From contig VRUG01000021.1 in the NCBI GenBank assembly GCA_019456255.1, forward strand, positions 1-45,546: a DNA stretch of 45,546 bases. The letters run 5' to 3'. The position numbers and the translations under genes are program-made. A model generated the notes under the pieces. The model had not been told where the DNA came from. It was given only the letters and a program-made list of their open reading frames with translations, and searched no databases. Positions 6,433-15,475 of this stretch are shown here, in pieces; position 1 is the first letter of the stretch; each line of letters begins with the position of its first letter. This stretch comes from Planctomycetota bacterium. Its GTDB lineage: Bacteria > Planctomycetota > Phycisphaerae > Sedimentisphaerales > Anaerobacaceae.

Positions 6433-6465
6433 TGTGTCGGTGGAAACGTTGTGCCATAGGCAGAT

Positions 6466-6515
6466 GAGTGGGCTGGAGTTACAACGGATTTGTTATCCAA
6501 GCGCTCCAGCTGCTC
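6466..6515 (+). promoter_or_regulatory. Structured 5' leader of thyX
   Basis: Nested stems GAG/CTC, GCTGGAG/CTCCAGC and GGAT/ATCC end 7 bases before the AAGGAG of thyX. No U-tract follows, so it is not a simple terminator. It could gate ribosome access or be an mRNA processing site. Confidence 0.45.
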
Positions 6516-6534
6516 AATTATTAAGGAGATTTTT

Positions 6535-7233
6535 ATGAAACTAGTAAAACCGAGTATTGAATTCTTGTGGTTGACACCAGACCCGCTTATAACAATTGAA
6601 GAAGCAGGTCGTACTTGTTATAAGAGTGAAGGAAACATTCATGTGGGAAGCGCAGCAAAGTTTGTTCAGAAACTCCTTGACCGAGGACATCATGCTATGA
6701 TAGAACACGCATCAGCTTCTTATCGAGTTACATGCGACAGAGGCGTAACGCATGAGATAGTTCGACATCGTCTTTTCAGTTACGGCCAAGAAAGTACAAG
6801 ATTCTGCAATTACAAAAGCGGTGTTACATTTATAATCCCACCTTGGACAAAGCATATGCCAGCAGAAAATGCACATACTTGTACAGAAGATCAAGTAAGA
6901 CAAAGCATACATACACCAGAATGTCGTTGGTTATTTGCTATACAGGTAGCTGAGCAAGAATATATACAACTTTTAGATGATGGCTGGACACCACAACAAG
7001 CACGCTCAGTCTTGCCCAACTCTCTTAAAACTGAAATAATAATGACAGCGAACTTAAGAGAGTGGAGGCATTTCTTCAGTTTAAGGTGCACACCAAAGAG
7101 TATACCAGTAGAGAAAAAAGTAAATGGAATATTCTACGGCGCAGGAGCACCGCACTCACAGATGCAGGAAATAGCTAATATGCTTCTTAAGGATATTCGC
7201 GGAAAAGTCCCAGTATTGTTTGACGAGTTTTAG
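6535..7233 (+). CDS. thyX: Flavin-dependent thymidylate synthase
   Basis: A 232-residue protein of normal ThyX length. It makes dTMP from dUMP using methylene-tetrahydrofolate and FAD/NADPH. The family signature RHRxxSxxxxSxR is present as RHRLFSYGQESTR (residues 77-89). Downstream are P-Q-Q-A-R-S-V-L-P and the N-LREWRHFFSLR region that contacts substrate. ATG 6535 follows AAGGAG. With the Nudix and MazG-like enzymes it supports the phage nucleotide pool. No key residue looks lost. Confidence 0.97.
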   Translation: MKLVKPSIEFLWLTPDPLITIEEAGRTCYKSEGNIHVGSAAKFVQKLLDRGHHAMIEHASASYRVTCDRGVTHEIVRHRLFSYGQESTRFCNYKSGVTFIIPPWTKHMPAENAHTCTEDQVRQSIHTPECRWLFAIQVAEQEYIQLLDDGWTPQQARSVLPNSLKTEIIMTANLREWRHFFSLRCTPKSIPVEKKVNGIFYGAGAPHSQMQEIANMLLKDIRGKVPVLFDEF

Positions 7234-7243
7234 GAGAAAACGT

Positions 7244-7510
7244 ATGGTTATTAGTAATGGTAAGTGTTGTGAGGTTTGCAGTATGCCTTTCCCTACCCAT
7301 TTGCTTAACCCGTTGGTAGGTGATGTTATTGAAGCTAGTAGAGTGTGTCCTGTTTGTGCTCTTGCATTTATCAGGAAAACACACGATAAACCAGATTTTA
7401 TGTATACAAATGAGACTAACAAGTTGAATTATAAAGAGGCACTTGAGGTAGTAAAAAATGACACAAAAGGTACTCAAGATAACTCTAATACCAGTAGCCC
7501 CTCAGGATGA
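7244..7510 (+). CDS. Small zinc-ribbon protein
   Basis: An 88-residue protein with CCEVC (residues 7-11) and CPVC (about 33-36), a treble-clef or ribbon zinc site, and a disordered Asn/Ser-rich tail. ATG 7244 sits 7 bp after AGGAG. Its end overlaps the next gene by 53 bp. Function unknown. Confidence 0.7.
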   Translation: MVISNGKCCEVCSMPFPTHLLNPLVGDVIEASRVCPVCALAFIRKTHDKPDFMYTNETNKLNYKEALEVVKNDTKGTQDNSNTSSPSG

Positions 7511-7901
7511 GTTTGATTACCTTGTCGACAGTGTAAAAGATTATATTGGCAAGGATGTTATTAGAATCTTGGATGGTTATAGCGCGAGGTATATACATGA
7601 TGTACCGTGGGATGGTAAGTTTCTAGTTGACCCTAAGTTTTATTTGTACCGAGTTACAATTGGTGCTATAGGCAGGCTTAAAACCTGTGATGATGCTATT
7701 CGACTTGGGATAATGAAAGCGATACCCGCACAATCTAATCAATTTACAAGCACTTCTCTCTACTATGTCTATCGTGTAGCTAGACAAGCGAGAAGAATGT
7801 TTTTATATCTTCAGAAGCTAGAGAAGGGTATGAATGCAACAATCAGTGGTAAGTCCCCTAACACGAGAATGTTAGAATTAATTAATGAAGGAAAGGAATA
7901 G
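7458..7901 (+). CDS. Hypothetical protein
   Basis: A 147-residue protein behind GAGGT at 8-bp spacing. Predominantly helical with a Tyr/Arg-rich C-terminal half (YYVYRVARQARRMFLYLQKLEKG). No motif recognised. It sits between the zinc-ribbon and Nudix genes. Confidence 0.7.
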   Translation: MTQKVLKITLIPVAPQDEFDYLVDSVKDYIGKDVIRILDGYSARYIHDVPWDGKFLVDPKFYLYRVTIGAIGRLKTCDDAIRLGIMKAIPAQSNQFTSTSLYYVYRVARQARRMFLYLQKLEKGMNATISGKSPNTRMLELINEGKE

Positions 7902-7903
7902 CG

Positions 7904-8338
7904 ATGAAACATTATGTATTAGGTTTTCTCTTTACTAGCAATTGTGATAAGGTTTTATTAGTTAAGAAGAATAAGCCAAAATGGATGAAAGACCGATGGA
8001 ACGGTATTGGTGGAAAAGTTGAAGAAAAAGAAACACCTATGGAAGCGATGAAAAGAGAGACCCTTGAAGAAGTTGGTATGCATTATGTGTGGGAACAGCG
8101 AGGTACTTTTATCCACCCAGGTGGTACTGTTTTTGTTTTTGCTTCTGTTGTAGAAGGTTCAAGCATATCATACAGGCAGTTAGAAGAGGAAGAGTTAAGA
8201 GGATTTTTCCTTGATGAACTGCCTAAAACAGTGATGAAAAATTTGAAATATCTAATTCCGCTGTGTCTCTCAACGGTAAAAGATTTTATGTTAAATCAGG
8301 TTAGTTATGGTACAGGAGATACTACCGTAGATGGCTAA
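7904..8338 (+). CDS. Nudix hydrolase (MutT-like)
   Basis: A 144-residue protein. The Nudix box GX5EX7REUXEEXGU is intact: G37-K-V-E-E-K-E43 ... R51-E-T-L-E-E-V-G58. Such enzymes hydrolyse nucleoside diphosphate-X compounds, here probably modified or excess dNTPs. The remaining beta strands fit a single MutT domain. It follows the previous gene by 2 bp and overlaps the terminase small subunit by 8 bp. Confidence 0.93.
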   Translation: MKHYVLGFLFTSNCDKVLLVKKNKPKWMKDRWNGIGGKVEEKETPMEAMKRETLEEVGMHYVWEQRGTFIHPGGTVFVFASVVEGSSISYRQLEEEELRGFFLDELPKTVMKNLKYLIPLCLSTVKDFMLNQVSYGTGDTTVDG

Positions 8339-9068
8339 GAAAAGAGTAGTAAAGAAGAAAATAAAGCGAAAACGCAAAAAGAAGACTGCAATTGTAAAGC
8401 GCGAAGATGGCTGGCTAAACGATGATGAGAAAAAAGCAATCAGTGCTGGTGGTTATTATGATAGTGAGGGTGTACTACATAATGAAGATGGCTGCCCACG
8501 ATGTACGTCAATGGTAGGGTCAACAGGACTGCGTTGTAAGAACTTCGCTATTCCTGGAGAACTAACTTGTCATATACATGGAGGAACTTTACAAAGAATT
8601 AAGTCAGGAAAAACAAGAATATACTCACCATTTATACAAGATAAGAAGATGAAATCAATTTATAAGAAGTGTTTGCAAGGTGATAATGTAGAAATGGTGG
8701 GTATACAGGAAGAGTTAGCTTTGCTAAGAACCTTACTTGCTCAGATTGTTAGGAAGAATACAAAATTTCTAGATACTTCTTCTTTGAAGAATATTGCCAC
8801 AGTTGTAGGTGAGATAAGACAGCTAACGGATAGCTGTACAAAAGCAGAGATTAAACTTGGTCAATTGATTGATATTGGTAAGGTTACTATCATAGTCGGT
8901 CATTTGGCTAGAATTGTTTCTAAGTATGTAACTGATCAGGAAGATTTGAAGAAAATTGCGAAAGAGTTCGACAACATTATTTGGCCGTCTCCTCTCGGAA
9001 CAACTCCACAGCCAGACCAAGAAAAGCCCGTTCGAAGATTACCAGGGGGAGCCAGCGGGATTCATTGA
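8331..9068 (+). CDS. Putative terminase small subunit
   Basis: A 245-residue protein directly upstream of the large terminase. It has a very basic N-terminus (about residues 1-24), then a zinc-like cluster CPRC...GLRCKNFAIPG..TCHIHGG (about residues 55-85), then helical DNA-binding or oligomerisation segments. The C-terminal 38 codons overlap the large subunit. Position and the CHIHGG motif, common near phage terminases, support TerS; there is no direct proof. Confidence 0.65.
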   Translation: MAKKRVVKKKIKRKRKKKTAIVKREDGWLNDDEKKAISAGGYYDSEGVLHNEDGCPRCTSMVGSTGLRCKNFAIPGELTCHIHGGTLQRIKSGKTRIYSPFIQDKKMKSIYKKCLQGDNVEMVGIQEELALLRTLLAQIVRKNTKFLDTSSLKNIATVVGEIRQLTDSCTKAEIKLGQLIDIGKVTIIVGHLARIVSKYVTDQEDLKKIAKEFDNIIWPSPLGTTPQPDQEKPVRRLPGGASGIH

Positions 9069-10404
9069 TGAAGTGCTGGGGATGGATTTGACAGATGGCC
9101 AAAAAGGCGTAGCTGGATTGTTAGGTGAAAATGATGATGTATCTTGCAAGTCCGGTCATGGGGCAGGGAAGTCGGCTTTAGCAGCCGCATTGGCATTATG
9201 GTTTAAATATTCTTACACGCCATCTATTGTTTTGACTACTGCACCTACTGAACGCCAGGTTAAGGAAGTACTTTGGCGTGAGATAAGGTATAGAAAAATG
9301 AAGTCTAAGATTTACTTACCAGGCAAACCTCTAACTATGAAATTAGATTTAGGTCCTATTGATTATATGCTTGGTTTTTCAACTAATGATGTTCAGCAAA
9401 TGCAAGGTTTCCACAACCCGAACATTATGATTATTGTAGATGAATCAAATGGTTATGACCCAGAATTGTTTGCAGCATTGTTAGGATTAGTTAGTGGTGG
9501 AATTAGAAAAGTGTTATTTCAGATTGGTAATCCTATTGTGCCTGTTGGTCCTTTCTTTGACTCGTTTTCTGATGGACATACAAAGACAGCTACATTATCT
9601 TGTTTGGACCATCCTAATGTAATCTCTGGTGAAGACCTTATTCCTGGAGCTGTTACTTTAAAGTGGGTTGACAAGATGAGAAAGCTTTGGGGAGAAGATT
9701 CTGCGTTTTGGCAGTCTCGTGTTTTAGGTCAATTTCCAAGAATTGCTTCTGATATTATTATAAGCATTATCTGGTTTGAACAAGCTGAGGAAATGAAGAA
9801 AACTAAGAGTCATGATGAAGGACCTCTATATATGGGTGTTGATGTTCCGGAATATGGTGAGGACAAAGCTGAGTGGTTCATAGGAAAAAAAAGAAGTCGT
9901 GTTGAAACTGTGTCCAGGAGCAACGTAGAGCCTTCTGCCGTTATCGGCTTAACCAAACAGTTAATAAAGAAGTATTCATTGATCGAAGAGAATGTTACAA
10001 TAGATGGCATTGGCGCTGGAGCTGTGGTTTATTCGGTGCTTAAAGAAGATTTCCCGAAAATAAGAAGATTTGTTGCTAGCGAAACGGCAGTAAATGAAAA
10101 TGAGTTTGAGAATAAAGGAACTGAAGCATGGTGGAATGTAAGAAATATGTTAAACCCTGCAAGCGATCAATACGAAGAATATTTTATAGGGAAGAAATGT
10201 GAACAACTTAAATCAGACCTTTGTTCAAGAAAATATAGAACATCTTCGCATGGTAGAATAATGTTAGAACCAAAGCCAGAATTTAGAAAGCGTATGAAGA
10301 GAAGCCCAGATAAAGGGGATTCAATGACTCTTTGTTATTATCCACTTATTTGTAGGTATTCTTATGGTTTAATAACCCTTCCAGATGTTATAGGAGATTA
10401 CTAA
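8956..10404 (+). CDS. terL: Terminase large subunit
   Basis: A 482-residue packaging motor. Walker A GHGAGKS is at residues 67-73 and Walker B IMIIVDES at about 157-164. The RNase H-like nuclease has Asp296 (MGVDVPEYG) and Asp350 (TIDGIGAG). The only in-frame start that keeps the conserved adenine-binding N-terminus (DYQGEPAGFIDEVLG...Q) is TTG 8956, giving a 113-bp overlap with the upstream gene. Its ribosome site is weak, so coupling to TerS is likely. An alternative GTG 9073 would remove the N-terminal motif. Confidence 0.95.
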   Translation: MRKSSTTLFGRLLSEQLHSQTKKSPFEDYQGEPAGFIDEVLGMDLTDGQKGVAGLLGENDDVSCKSGHGAGKSALAAALALWFKYSYTPSIVLTTAPTERQVKEVLWREIRYRKMKSKIYLPGKPLTMKLDLGPIDYMLGFSTNDVQQMQGFHNPNIMIIVDESNGYDPELFAALLGLVSGGIRKVLFQIGNPIVPVGPFFDSFSDGHTKTATLSCLDHPNVISGEDLIPGAVTLKWVDKMRKLWGEDSAFWQSRVLGQFPRIASDIIISIIWFEQAEEMKKTKSHDEGPLYMGVDVPEYGEDKAEWFIGKKRSRVETVSRSNVEPSAVIGLTKQLIKKYSLIEENVTIDGIGAGAVVYSVLKEDFPKIRRFVASETAVNENEFENKGTEAWWNVRNMLNPASDQYEEYFIGKKCEQLKSDLCSRKYRTSSHGRIMLEPKPEFRKRMKRSPDKGDSMTLCYYPLICRYSYGLITLPDVIGDY

Positions 10405-11789
10405 TGGAATTCAAAACGAAAGCTACAAAAAGAGCGGAAGAAGTGATTGAGGCTATTACTGTGCAGAACAACTTGCTAAACAAAACTGTTGGTATAATGT
10501 TATCGCAACTTGAGGATTTGCAGGAGTATGATATGTCTGGTAGGAATAGGGATAATCCTTATAGTACAAAGAGCGCTCAAGTTTTGGAACTACGAAACAA
10601 GTATAGGGGAATCGGTAATCTTGGTGCACCTGTTTTGCAGAGACTTATAAACCTCAGGGTTGCTTTTTCTGTACCAAATAGACTGTTTCTAACTACTGAT
10701 ATGGCTGTTAAAAAAAAGAATAAGTTATCTGATAAGCAGGTGGAGGATTCCAAGAATTTCCTGGGTGACTTTATGGCTATTAATGGGTTAGATGCTGAAG
10801 TACCAAGAGAGCTGTGTAAAGAGTCGGAGTTACAAGGACAAGTTGCACTTGGCTTAGTCTGGGACCGAAAGCAGAAGAATGTGGTTTTGAAATATTATCC
10901 TTGGAATCAGGCTACATATACTATTAAGCAAGAAACTAGATATGCTTTTAAGGGTCCAAGAACTTTTGTGTCAACTCTTGATGGTAAACGTGTTACCTTA
11001 TCGGATAATAAATTTGTGTATATTGGTTTTAATGATGAGCTTAGTGCAGAAACTATACAAGGATACCCAACTTGTGGTCCGATTTTGAAAACTATTGAGA
11101 ACCTCTATAAGGACCTTTTAGATTGGAGAAAGCTTAACCATTTGTTTGCGCACCCAACGCCACATTTCCAGTGTGAGACAAAGGATGAAGCTGATGCCAT
11201 TAATAATTTGATAACAACTCTTGGTTGGAAGATTGGTACCGCTATTGCTACAAATGGAAACTTTCAACTTAAGGGACCATCTGGCGCGGAAGCAAACCTG
11301 CTCATGCTTGCAATAACAACCGCAGCAAAAATTATCAGTGCACACACAGGTATAGGTATACACTTCCTAGGTTTTGCAAATGTAATGAGTAACAGAGCTA
11401 CTGCGGATAGTATGGGAGAGCCGACTGAGGTAGTTCTTCACTCAGAAATAACGAGTTGGACAGGCTTTTATGTGGGATTGTTCAGAAAAGCTATTATTAT
11501 GAGGAATGCTCATTTGCAGGGGCAGCTTCCAACTAACGTTGTGTTGCCTAGACTTATACCGCTGACTGATAGGCAGTGGAGGGTTATTAAGGATATTTAT
11601 CTGCCACTCTTTGAAAAGAAAGCTATTAGCCATGTGACCTTGCTAAACAAGATACCTGACTTGGATGCTGAGGAGGAGCTGGAGAAAATTAAAGATGAAG
11701 AAAGGAAATCAGAAGAAAATAGTAATGAGAATAATGAAGAGGAAAACAGCGAAGAAACCCCTAATGACAATGCTGCTGAGGAGGAATAA
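10404..11789 (+). CDS. Portal protein
   Basis: A 461-residue protein immediately after terminase (TAATG overlap). Portals form the dodecameric DNA channel at the capsid vertex. Length, position and the alpha/beta core with a long helical centre (IENLYKDLLDWRKLNHLFAHPTP) fit. The C-terminal 45 residues are Glu/Asn-rich and acidic, typical of portal tails. Overall similarity is judged from layout rather than one motif. Confidence 0.85.
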   Translation: MEFKTKATKRAEEVIEAITVQNNLLNKTVGIMLSQLEDLQEYDMSGRNRDNPYSTKSAQVLELRNKYRGIGNLGAPVLQRLINLRVAFSVPNRLFLTTDMAVKKKNKLSDKQVEDSKNFLGDFMAINGLDAEVPRELCKESELQGQVALGLVWDRKQKNVVLKYYPWNQATYTIKQETRYAFKGPRTFVSTLDGKRVTLSDNKFVYIGFNDELSAETIQGYPTCGPILKTIENLYKDLLDWRKLNHLFAHPTPHFQCETKDEADAINNLITTLGWKIGTAIATNGNFQLKGPSGAEANLLMLAITTAAKIISAHTGIGIHFLGFANVMSNRATADSMGEPTEVVLHSEITSWTGFYVGLFRKAIIMRNAHLQGQLPTNVVLPRLIPLTDRQWRVIKDIYLPLFEKKAISHVTLLNKIPDLDAEEELEKIKDEERKSEENSNENNEEENSEETPNDNAAEEE

Positions 11790-11842
11790 GTTTTAATAGT
11801 ACTCGATGAAATATAGTATACTAGTTTTAATCTTTTGCTAAA

Positions 11843-13066
11843 ATGCAGCGTATGAAAAACAAAATGGTACAAGTTTGTGGTGGAATAACACTAATGAGTG
11901 ATAATGAGGTTTTATCACTTGTTCCAGATGAGAGACTTGCTGAGATTAAGCAGCAGGACACTTCTCCTATGTTTGTAATGATGACTGTTGGCTATGAAGG
12001 AGAGAGTAAGGGTAAGCTGTTCGAGTCATTAGCTTCTGGCAAAAAGCTAAAAGAGTGGTTTAAGCAGTTATGGCCGCTTAAGGCTGTTAAGGCTCTCGTA
12101 ACGCTAATGAGGGGCGAAGATCACATCCCAATATATGAAGCACATGAACCTGGTAAGAGTGGTAGGTTAATTGTTGGAAATATTGTTTCTGCCACTAAGA
12201 AAGTTATTGATGGTGTTACACATGCATTAGGTGTAGCATATATTACTAACTTCAGTACTAAGAAGAAAATAAAGACTGGTGAATTGAATGCTTGCAGTCT
12301 TGAAGCAGAGTGCTTGTTCCAAGCAAACGAAGGTGCTTTACGGTTTATTGTCCAGGAAGTAAGAAAGCTAGCTGGTGTAGCATTGTGTAATGCTGATACG
12401 ACCCCTACCGGCTTTGATAATTCTAATATCCTCGCGGTCGTTAATGCTATGGCTGAAGAGGATAAGGCAAAAGTGAAAGGAGTTCTGATGGCAGAAGGTG
12501 ACATCACAACAGAAGACGTAAGAAAGTTTGTTGAACAGCATAAAATGGTCCCGACAGACCTGTTCAGCGTGAAGACTATTCTTGAACAAAAGTCAGTTAG
12601 TGACGCTCTTGAGAATGAGATCAAGAACGCAGTGGCTGATAAGGAAAAAGCCGTTAAGGAGGTTGAGGCCAAACTACAGCCGTTCCTTGATGCAGAAGCG
12701 AACAGTGAAATTTCTACACTGATCAACAAGTCTGAAGTTTTGAAGGATACAGACAAAGCTACTGTCAAGTATCTTGTTGATACGATGAAGGTTGACGTTG
12801 CTGGTAAAGACGACAAGCAGAAAGTTGTTGATGCTGCTGTTACTAAGCAACTGGAGGTGATGAAGACTTCTGGCGTTACGATCAAACCGTCCGGAAGCAA
12901 AGATGAAAGCGAAAACACTGAAGGTAAAGAAGCTAATGAGGCAGACAACAAGAATGCGGACAGAGTTGACGGTCAAAAGATTGGTAAGGAGTTTACCAGC
13001 AAAGAGACTAATCCGCTTATTCCTGGACATGAAGAGGCAAAGGCTAAAGCGACAGCTAATGCATGA
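11843..13066 (+). CDS. Putative prohead protease/scaffold protein
   Basis: 407 residues from ATG 11843. ATG 11894 (MSDNEVLSLVPDERL) has a better GGTGGA site and may be the true start. The N-terminal half is globular and ends in the region ALGVAYITNF...LNACSLEAECLF. The C-terminal half (about residues 240-400) is Lys/Glu-rich coiled coil with a disordered tail, as in scaffolds. Lying between portal and capsid genes, it probably templates procapsid assembly, possibly as a protease-scaffold fusion. Catalytic residues could not be identified with confidence. Confidence 0.65.
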   Translation: MQRMKNKMVQVCGGITLMSDNEVLSLVPDERLAEIKQQDTSPMFVMMTVGYEGESKGKLFESLASGKKLKEWFKQLWPLKAVKALVTLMRGEDHIPIYEAHEPGKSGRLIVGNIVSATKKVIDGVTHALGVAYITNFSTKKKIKTGELNACSLEAECLFQANEGALRFIVQEVRKLAGVALCNADTTPTGFDNSNILAVVNAMAEEDKAKVKGVLMAEGDITTEDVRKFVEQHKMVPTDLFSVKTILEQKSVSDALENEIKNAVADKEKAVKEVEAKLQPFLDAEANSEISTLINKSEVLKDTDKATVKYLVDTMKVDVAGKDDKQKVVDAAVTKQLEVMKTSGVTIKPSGSKDESENTEGKEANEADNKNADRVDGQKIGKEFTSKETNPLIPGHEEAKAKATANA

Positions 13067-13072
13067 GATTAT

Positions 13073-13092
13073 TAACCTATTTCCGTAGGTTA
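13073..13092 (+). terminator. Weak hairpin after the scaffold gene
   Basis: TAACCTA/TAGGTTA, 7 bp with loop TTTCCG, followed by TTAAAATATTTG. The U-tract is poor, so it may only attenuate or protect mRNA between scaffold and decoration genes. Confidence 0.35.
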
Positions 13093-13141
13093 TTAAAATA
13101 TTTGTAAGTATGTTTGGTAATTAAAGAATTATTTTGGAGAT

Positions 13142-13990
13142 ATGATTATGGTCGCGAATGCAATACTTAGTGCAAGCATTGAAAGAGGCTTCCAATTCAC
13201 CTTCACAGACCTGACTGCTAGTCAGTCAATTGTTTCTGGAGACGTGATTCAAATTGGTGAGAGTCTGCTTGCAATTGCAGTGGAAAAAGCTAAGGGCGCA
13301 ACCCTTAGAGCCGCAGAAATTGCTGCTGGCTCCATTGCCTCACCTGACAGGTGCGCTTGCTTGTTTGTCCATGAGGATGTTAAGATTACCTGTTTAGGTA
13401 CAGATGTAATTGCTGCTGGTAATAGACTGTTCTATGATGTAGCAAATACAAGAGTGACATTGGTCGCTACTGGCAACATCTTCTGTGGTTATGCTGTCGA
13501 AGCTTCTGCAAACGACGTGACAACAGTACAAATGCACTTCGATGGACGTCTTGGCGGAATTGCACAAGCATCTGGCGGAATAACAGTTGGGAGTGTTGCG
13601 ACAAAGATTATTGCGACTACTCAATTGGAAGCTTTGCTTGATACTATCGAGAATACTTTGTTTGCTATGAAAACTGGCGACATTATCCTTAATGTAGCTC
13701 TAATCGTAGGAACAGCAGCGGGCAGTGTGTGTGTTGTGACTATCGGTACAGATGTGGACTTAGATGGAACAACTAAAGATGTTGATTCCCTCTTGAAAGC
13801 TGGTAACGCAAACGCTACTGGAATACAAGAAGCGATGGATGTTGCAGCTACCCACCGTGGTGCTGATCTTGCAGCAGGTCCGTTTGTATGTGATGATGAT
13901 GGTAATGTTACTATCTCTTCAAGTACAGACCAGTCGAGCAGTTCGTTTGTTGGGAGTTGTGTTCTAACATACATTCCTGGCAGTAACTAA
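13142..13990 (+). CDS. DUF2190-like capsid decoration protein
   Basis: A 282-residue protein behind TTTTGGAG. Residues 20-140 follow the DUF2190/cement pattern: GDVIQIGESLLAIAVEKAKGATLRA ... AGNRLFYDVANTRVTLVATGNIFCGYAVEASANDVTTVQMHFDG. The remaining 140 residues (VGSVATKIIAT...TYIPGSN) add a second, Ser/Thr-rich domain with a SSSTDQSSSS stretch. It is positioned just before the capsid gene. Likely trimerises on the capsid surface, with the extra domain exposed. Confidence 0.75.
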   Translation: MIMVANAILSASIERGFQFTFTDLTASQSIVSGDVIQIGESLLAIAVEKAKGATLRAAEIAAGSIASPDRCACLFVHEDVKITCLGTDVIAAGNRLFYDVANTRVTLVATGNIFCGYAVEASANDVTTVQMHFDGRLGGIAQASGGITVGSVATKIIATTQLEALLDTIENTLFAMKTGDIILNVALIVGTAAGSVCVVTIGTDVDLDGTTKDVDSLLKAGNANATGIQEAMDVAATHRGADLAAGPFVCDDDGNVTISSSTDQSSSSFVGSCVLTYIPGSN

Positions 13991-14054
13991 AAGTAAGAGC
14001 TAACTATTGATGATAAAATAAGATTTGAAATTGAAAATTAGTTGGAGTATTATA

Positions 14055-15050
14055 ATGAACAATCAAGTTTTTTCAGATTACAGCCTGATTGATCTTAGTA
14101 CCAAGAAAGGTCGCCAGAATTTTTATGGTGCCCTTACAGCTTTTATGCATCAGCCTAGAGAGGCGATGGACCAATTGATCGCTGCGGGCATTACGAACTT
14201 CACGGCTACAAGCCAGTTTCCAGACGACGTTCGTACGATAATTGAAAAGCTGCACCTTGGTCTTGACATGATCGATTCCGGCTGGCAGGCCTTCTTCGAT
14301 ATGAAAGATTTCACTGGTACAAGAGAATCCGGCTTCGGCATTCAAACTGTATCGAGTGGTCTGACTTTCGGGAAGAGACCTGAAGGTGGTAGGGCAAGAA
14401 TCTACCGTGTAACTGGCGCACGACAGTGGGTTGGTTTCGATATGTACGGTGGAGGTCTTGAATTTGACCAAGCCTGGTTTGACGACCAGCAATGGTGGAT
14501 GATAGAAGATACCGCCGCTGAGTTCCGTGCAAAATGGTATCGCGATTTGGCTGTTGTAATGTACACCTTAATTGGTGCACTTGGTTCTGGCCAAAATGTT
14601 GCCTATGATACTGTTGGTGCTGATCAGTTGGAGAAAGATATCAACACTATCAATACTGCTGCAGCTCAGTTGTTGACTGCCCTGGATACGGCAGGATATG
14701 CTGTTACGCCAAGTACGCCAGTTCAAATTCTAAGCCCGATTCAGCTGAGAGCTAGGTTAAACAGAGCTTTGGCTGCTGTTAACATGGCTCCTGGAGCATC
14801 AAACGCTGAACTGAAGCTTGAGTATAACGTTATTCCTACCTTTAGCATGAAAGTTCTTAACGCTGGTTCAGCCTCTACCGACAAGTGGTACATGGGTGTT
14901 AAAGGCATAAAGAACAAATATGCCAATAGAATGGACCTGACGGTATGGGCTGACTTCAAAGCAGCATCCTACGCAACCGAAACTGTAGGCTGGGGTCGAT
15001 ATGGAGCATACCTCAATGAGGAACAGCTCCTGAGGCTCTCAACAGTGTAA
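14055..15050 (+). CDS. Major capsid protein
   Basis: A 332-residue protein from ATG 14055, 7 bp after TTGGAG. Its position after scaffold and decoration genes, size, and a strong terminator right behind it mark it as the abundant capsid subunit, presumably HK97-fold. Trp/Phe/Tyr-rich segments (QWVGFDMYGGGLEFDQAWFDDQ) and the C-terminal ADFKAASYATETVGWGRYG are typical of late-strand and P-domain regions. Codon use is visibly more GC-rich than in neighbouring genes, as expected for high expression. Confidence 0.85.
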   Translation: MNNQVFSDYSLIDLSTKKGRQNFYGALTAFMHQPREAMDQLIAAGITNFTATSQFPDDVRTIIEKLHLGLDMIDSGWQAFFDMKDFTGTRESGFGIQTVSSGLTFGKRPEGGRARIYRVTGARQWVGFDMYGGGLEFDQAWFDDQQWWMIEDTAAEFRAKWYRDLAVVMYTLIGALGSGQNVAYDTVGADQLEKDINTINTAAAQLLTALDTAGYAVTPSTPVQILSPIQLRARLNRALAAVNMAPGASNAELKLEYNVIPTFSMKVLNAGSASTDKWYMGVKGIKNKYANRMDLTVWADFKAASYATETVGWGRYGAYLNEEQLLRLSTV

Positions 15051-15090
15051 GCTAAGGTGTGATGAACACTGTTGTTATGGTTAATTGGTG

Positions 15091-15121
15091 GGTGCCTCGT
15101 TCGCGGGGCACCTTTCTTTCT
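15091..15121 (+). terminator. Strong intrinsic terminator after capsid
   Basis: GGTGCCTCG / TTCG loop / CGGGGCACC, 9 bp with one wobble, followed by TTTCTTTCT. A UUCG-type loop and clean U-rich tail make it one of the best terminators in the genome. Confidence 0.9.
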
Positions 15122-15151
15122 ACACGCGCGTTACGTTAAGGAGCTAGGAAA

Positions 15152-15475
15152 ATGATATTAGCAAACATTGAGAACTCGCTAACTATTGCTGTAATTTGCT
15201 TTACTGGTGTTATTGGTTGTTATGCTTTGATTATAGCTCACATTTGGAGAGTTGCAAAAAGTTTAGGGGAGATTTACAAGGTGGTTAATGGGCATATCCA
15301 AAACGGTAAGGTGCATGTTGGTGAGAATGATGCCTTTGTTAACTCTGCTGTTTGTGAAAAAGTGCAAGAGCTTAATGAAGTTCATTTTAGGAATATTAAA
15401 GAAGGACAAGAAAAGATGGATGGTAAACTTGATAAGATTTGCAACCTACTAACAAAGGGAGGTGTTGATGGGTAA
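15152..15475 (+). CDS. Membrane-anchored coiled-coil protein, possible holin-like
   Basis: A 107-residue protein. Residues 8-33 are one hydrophobic transmembrane segment; the rest is charged and helical (VCEKVQELNEVHFRNIKEGQEKMDGKLDKICNLL). Preceded by AAGGAG. The stop overlaps the next ATG (TAATG). An N-terminal membrane segment plus a coiled coil resembles XhlA-type lysis accessories, but its place among head-tail genes makes this tentative. Confidence 0.65.
   Translation: MILANIENSLTIAVICFTGVIGCYALIIAHIWRVAKSLGEIYKVVNGHIQNGKVHVGENDAFVNSAVCEKVQELNEVHFRNIKEGQEKMDGKLDKICNLLTKGGVDG

Noticed and set aside
12121..12951. 276-codon minus-strand ORF
   Set aside because: It lies wholly inside the scaffold/protease candidate, encodes a Ser/Thr-rich low-complexity chain typical of an antisense shadow, and no other gene is on the minus strand.
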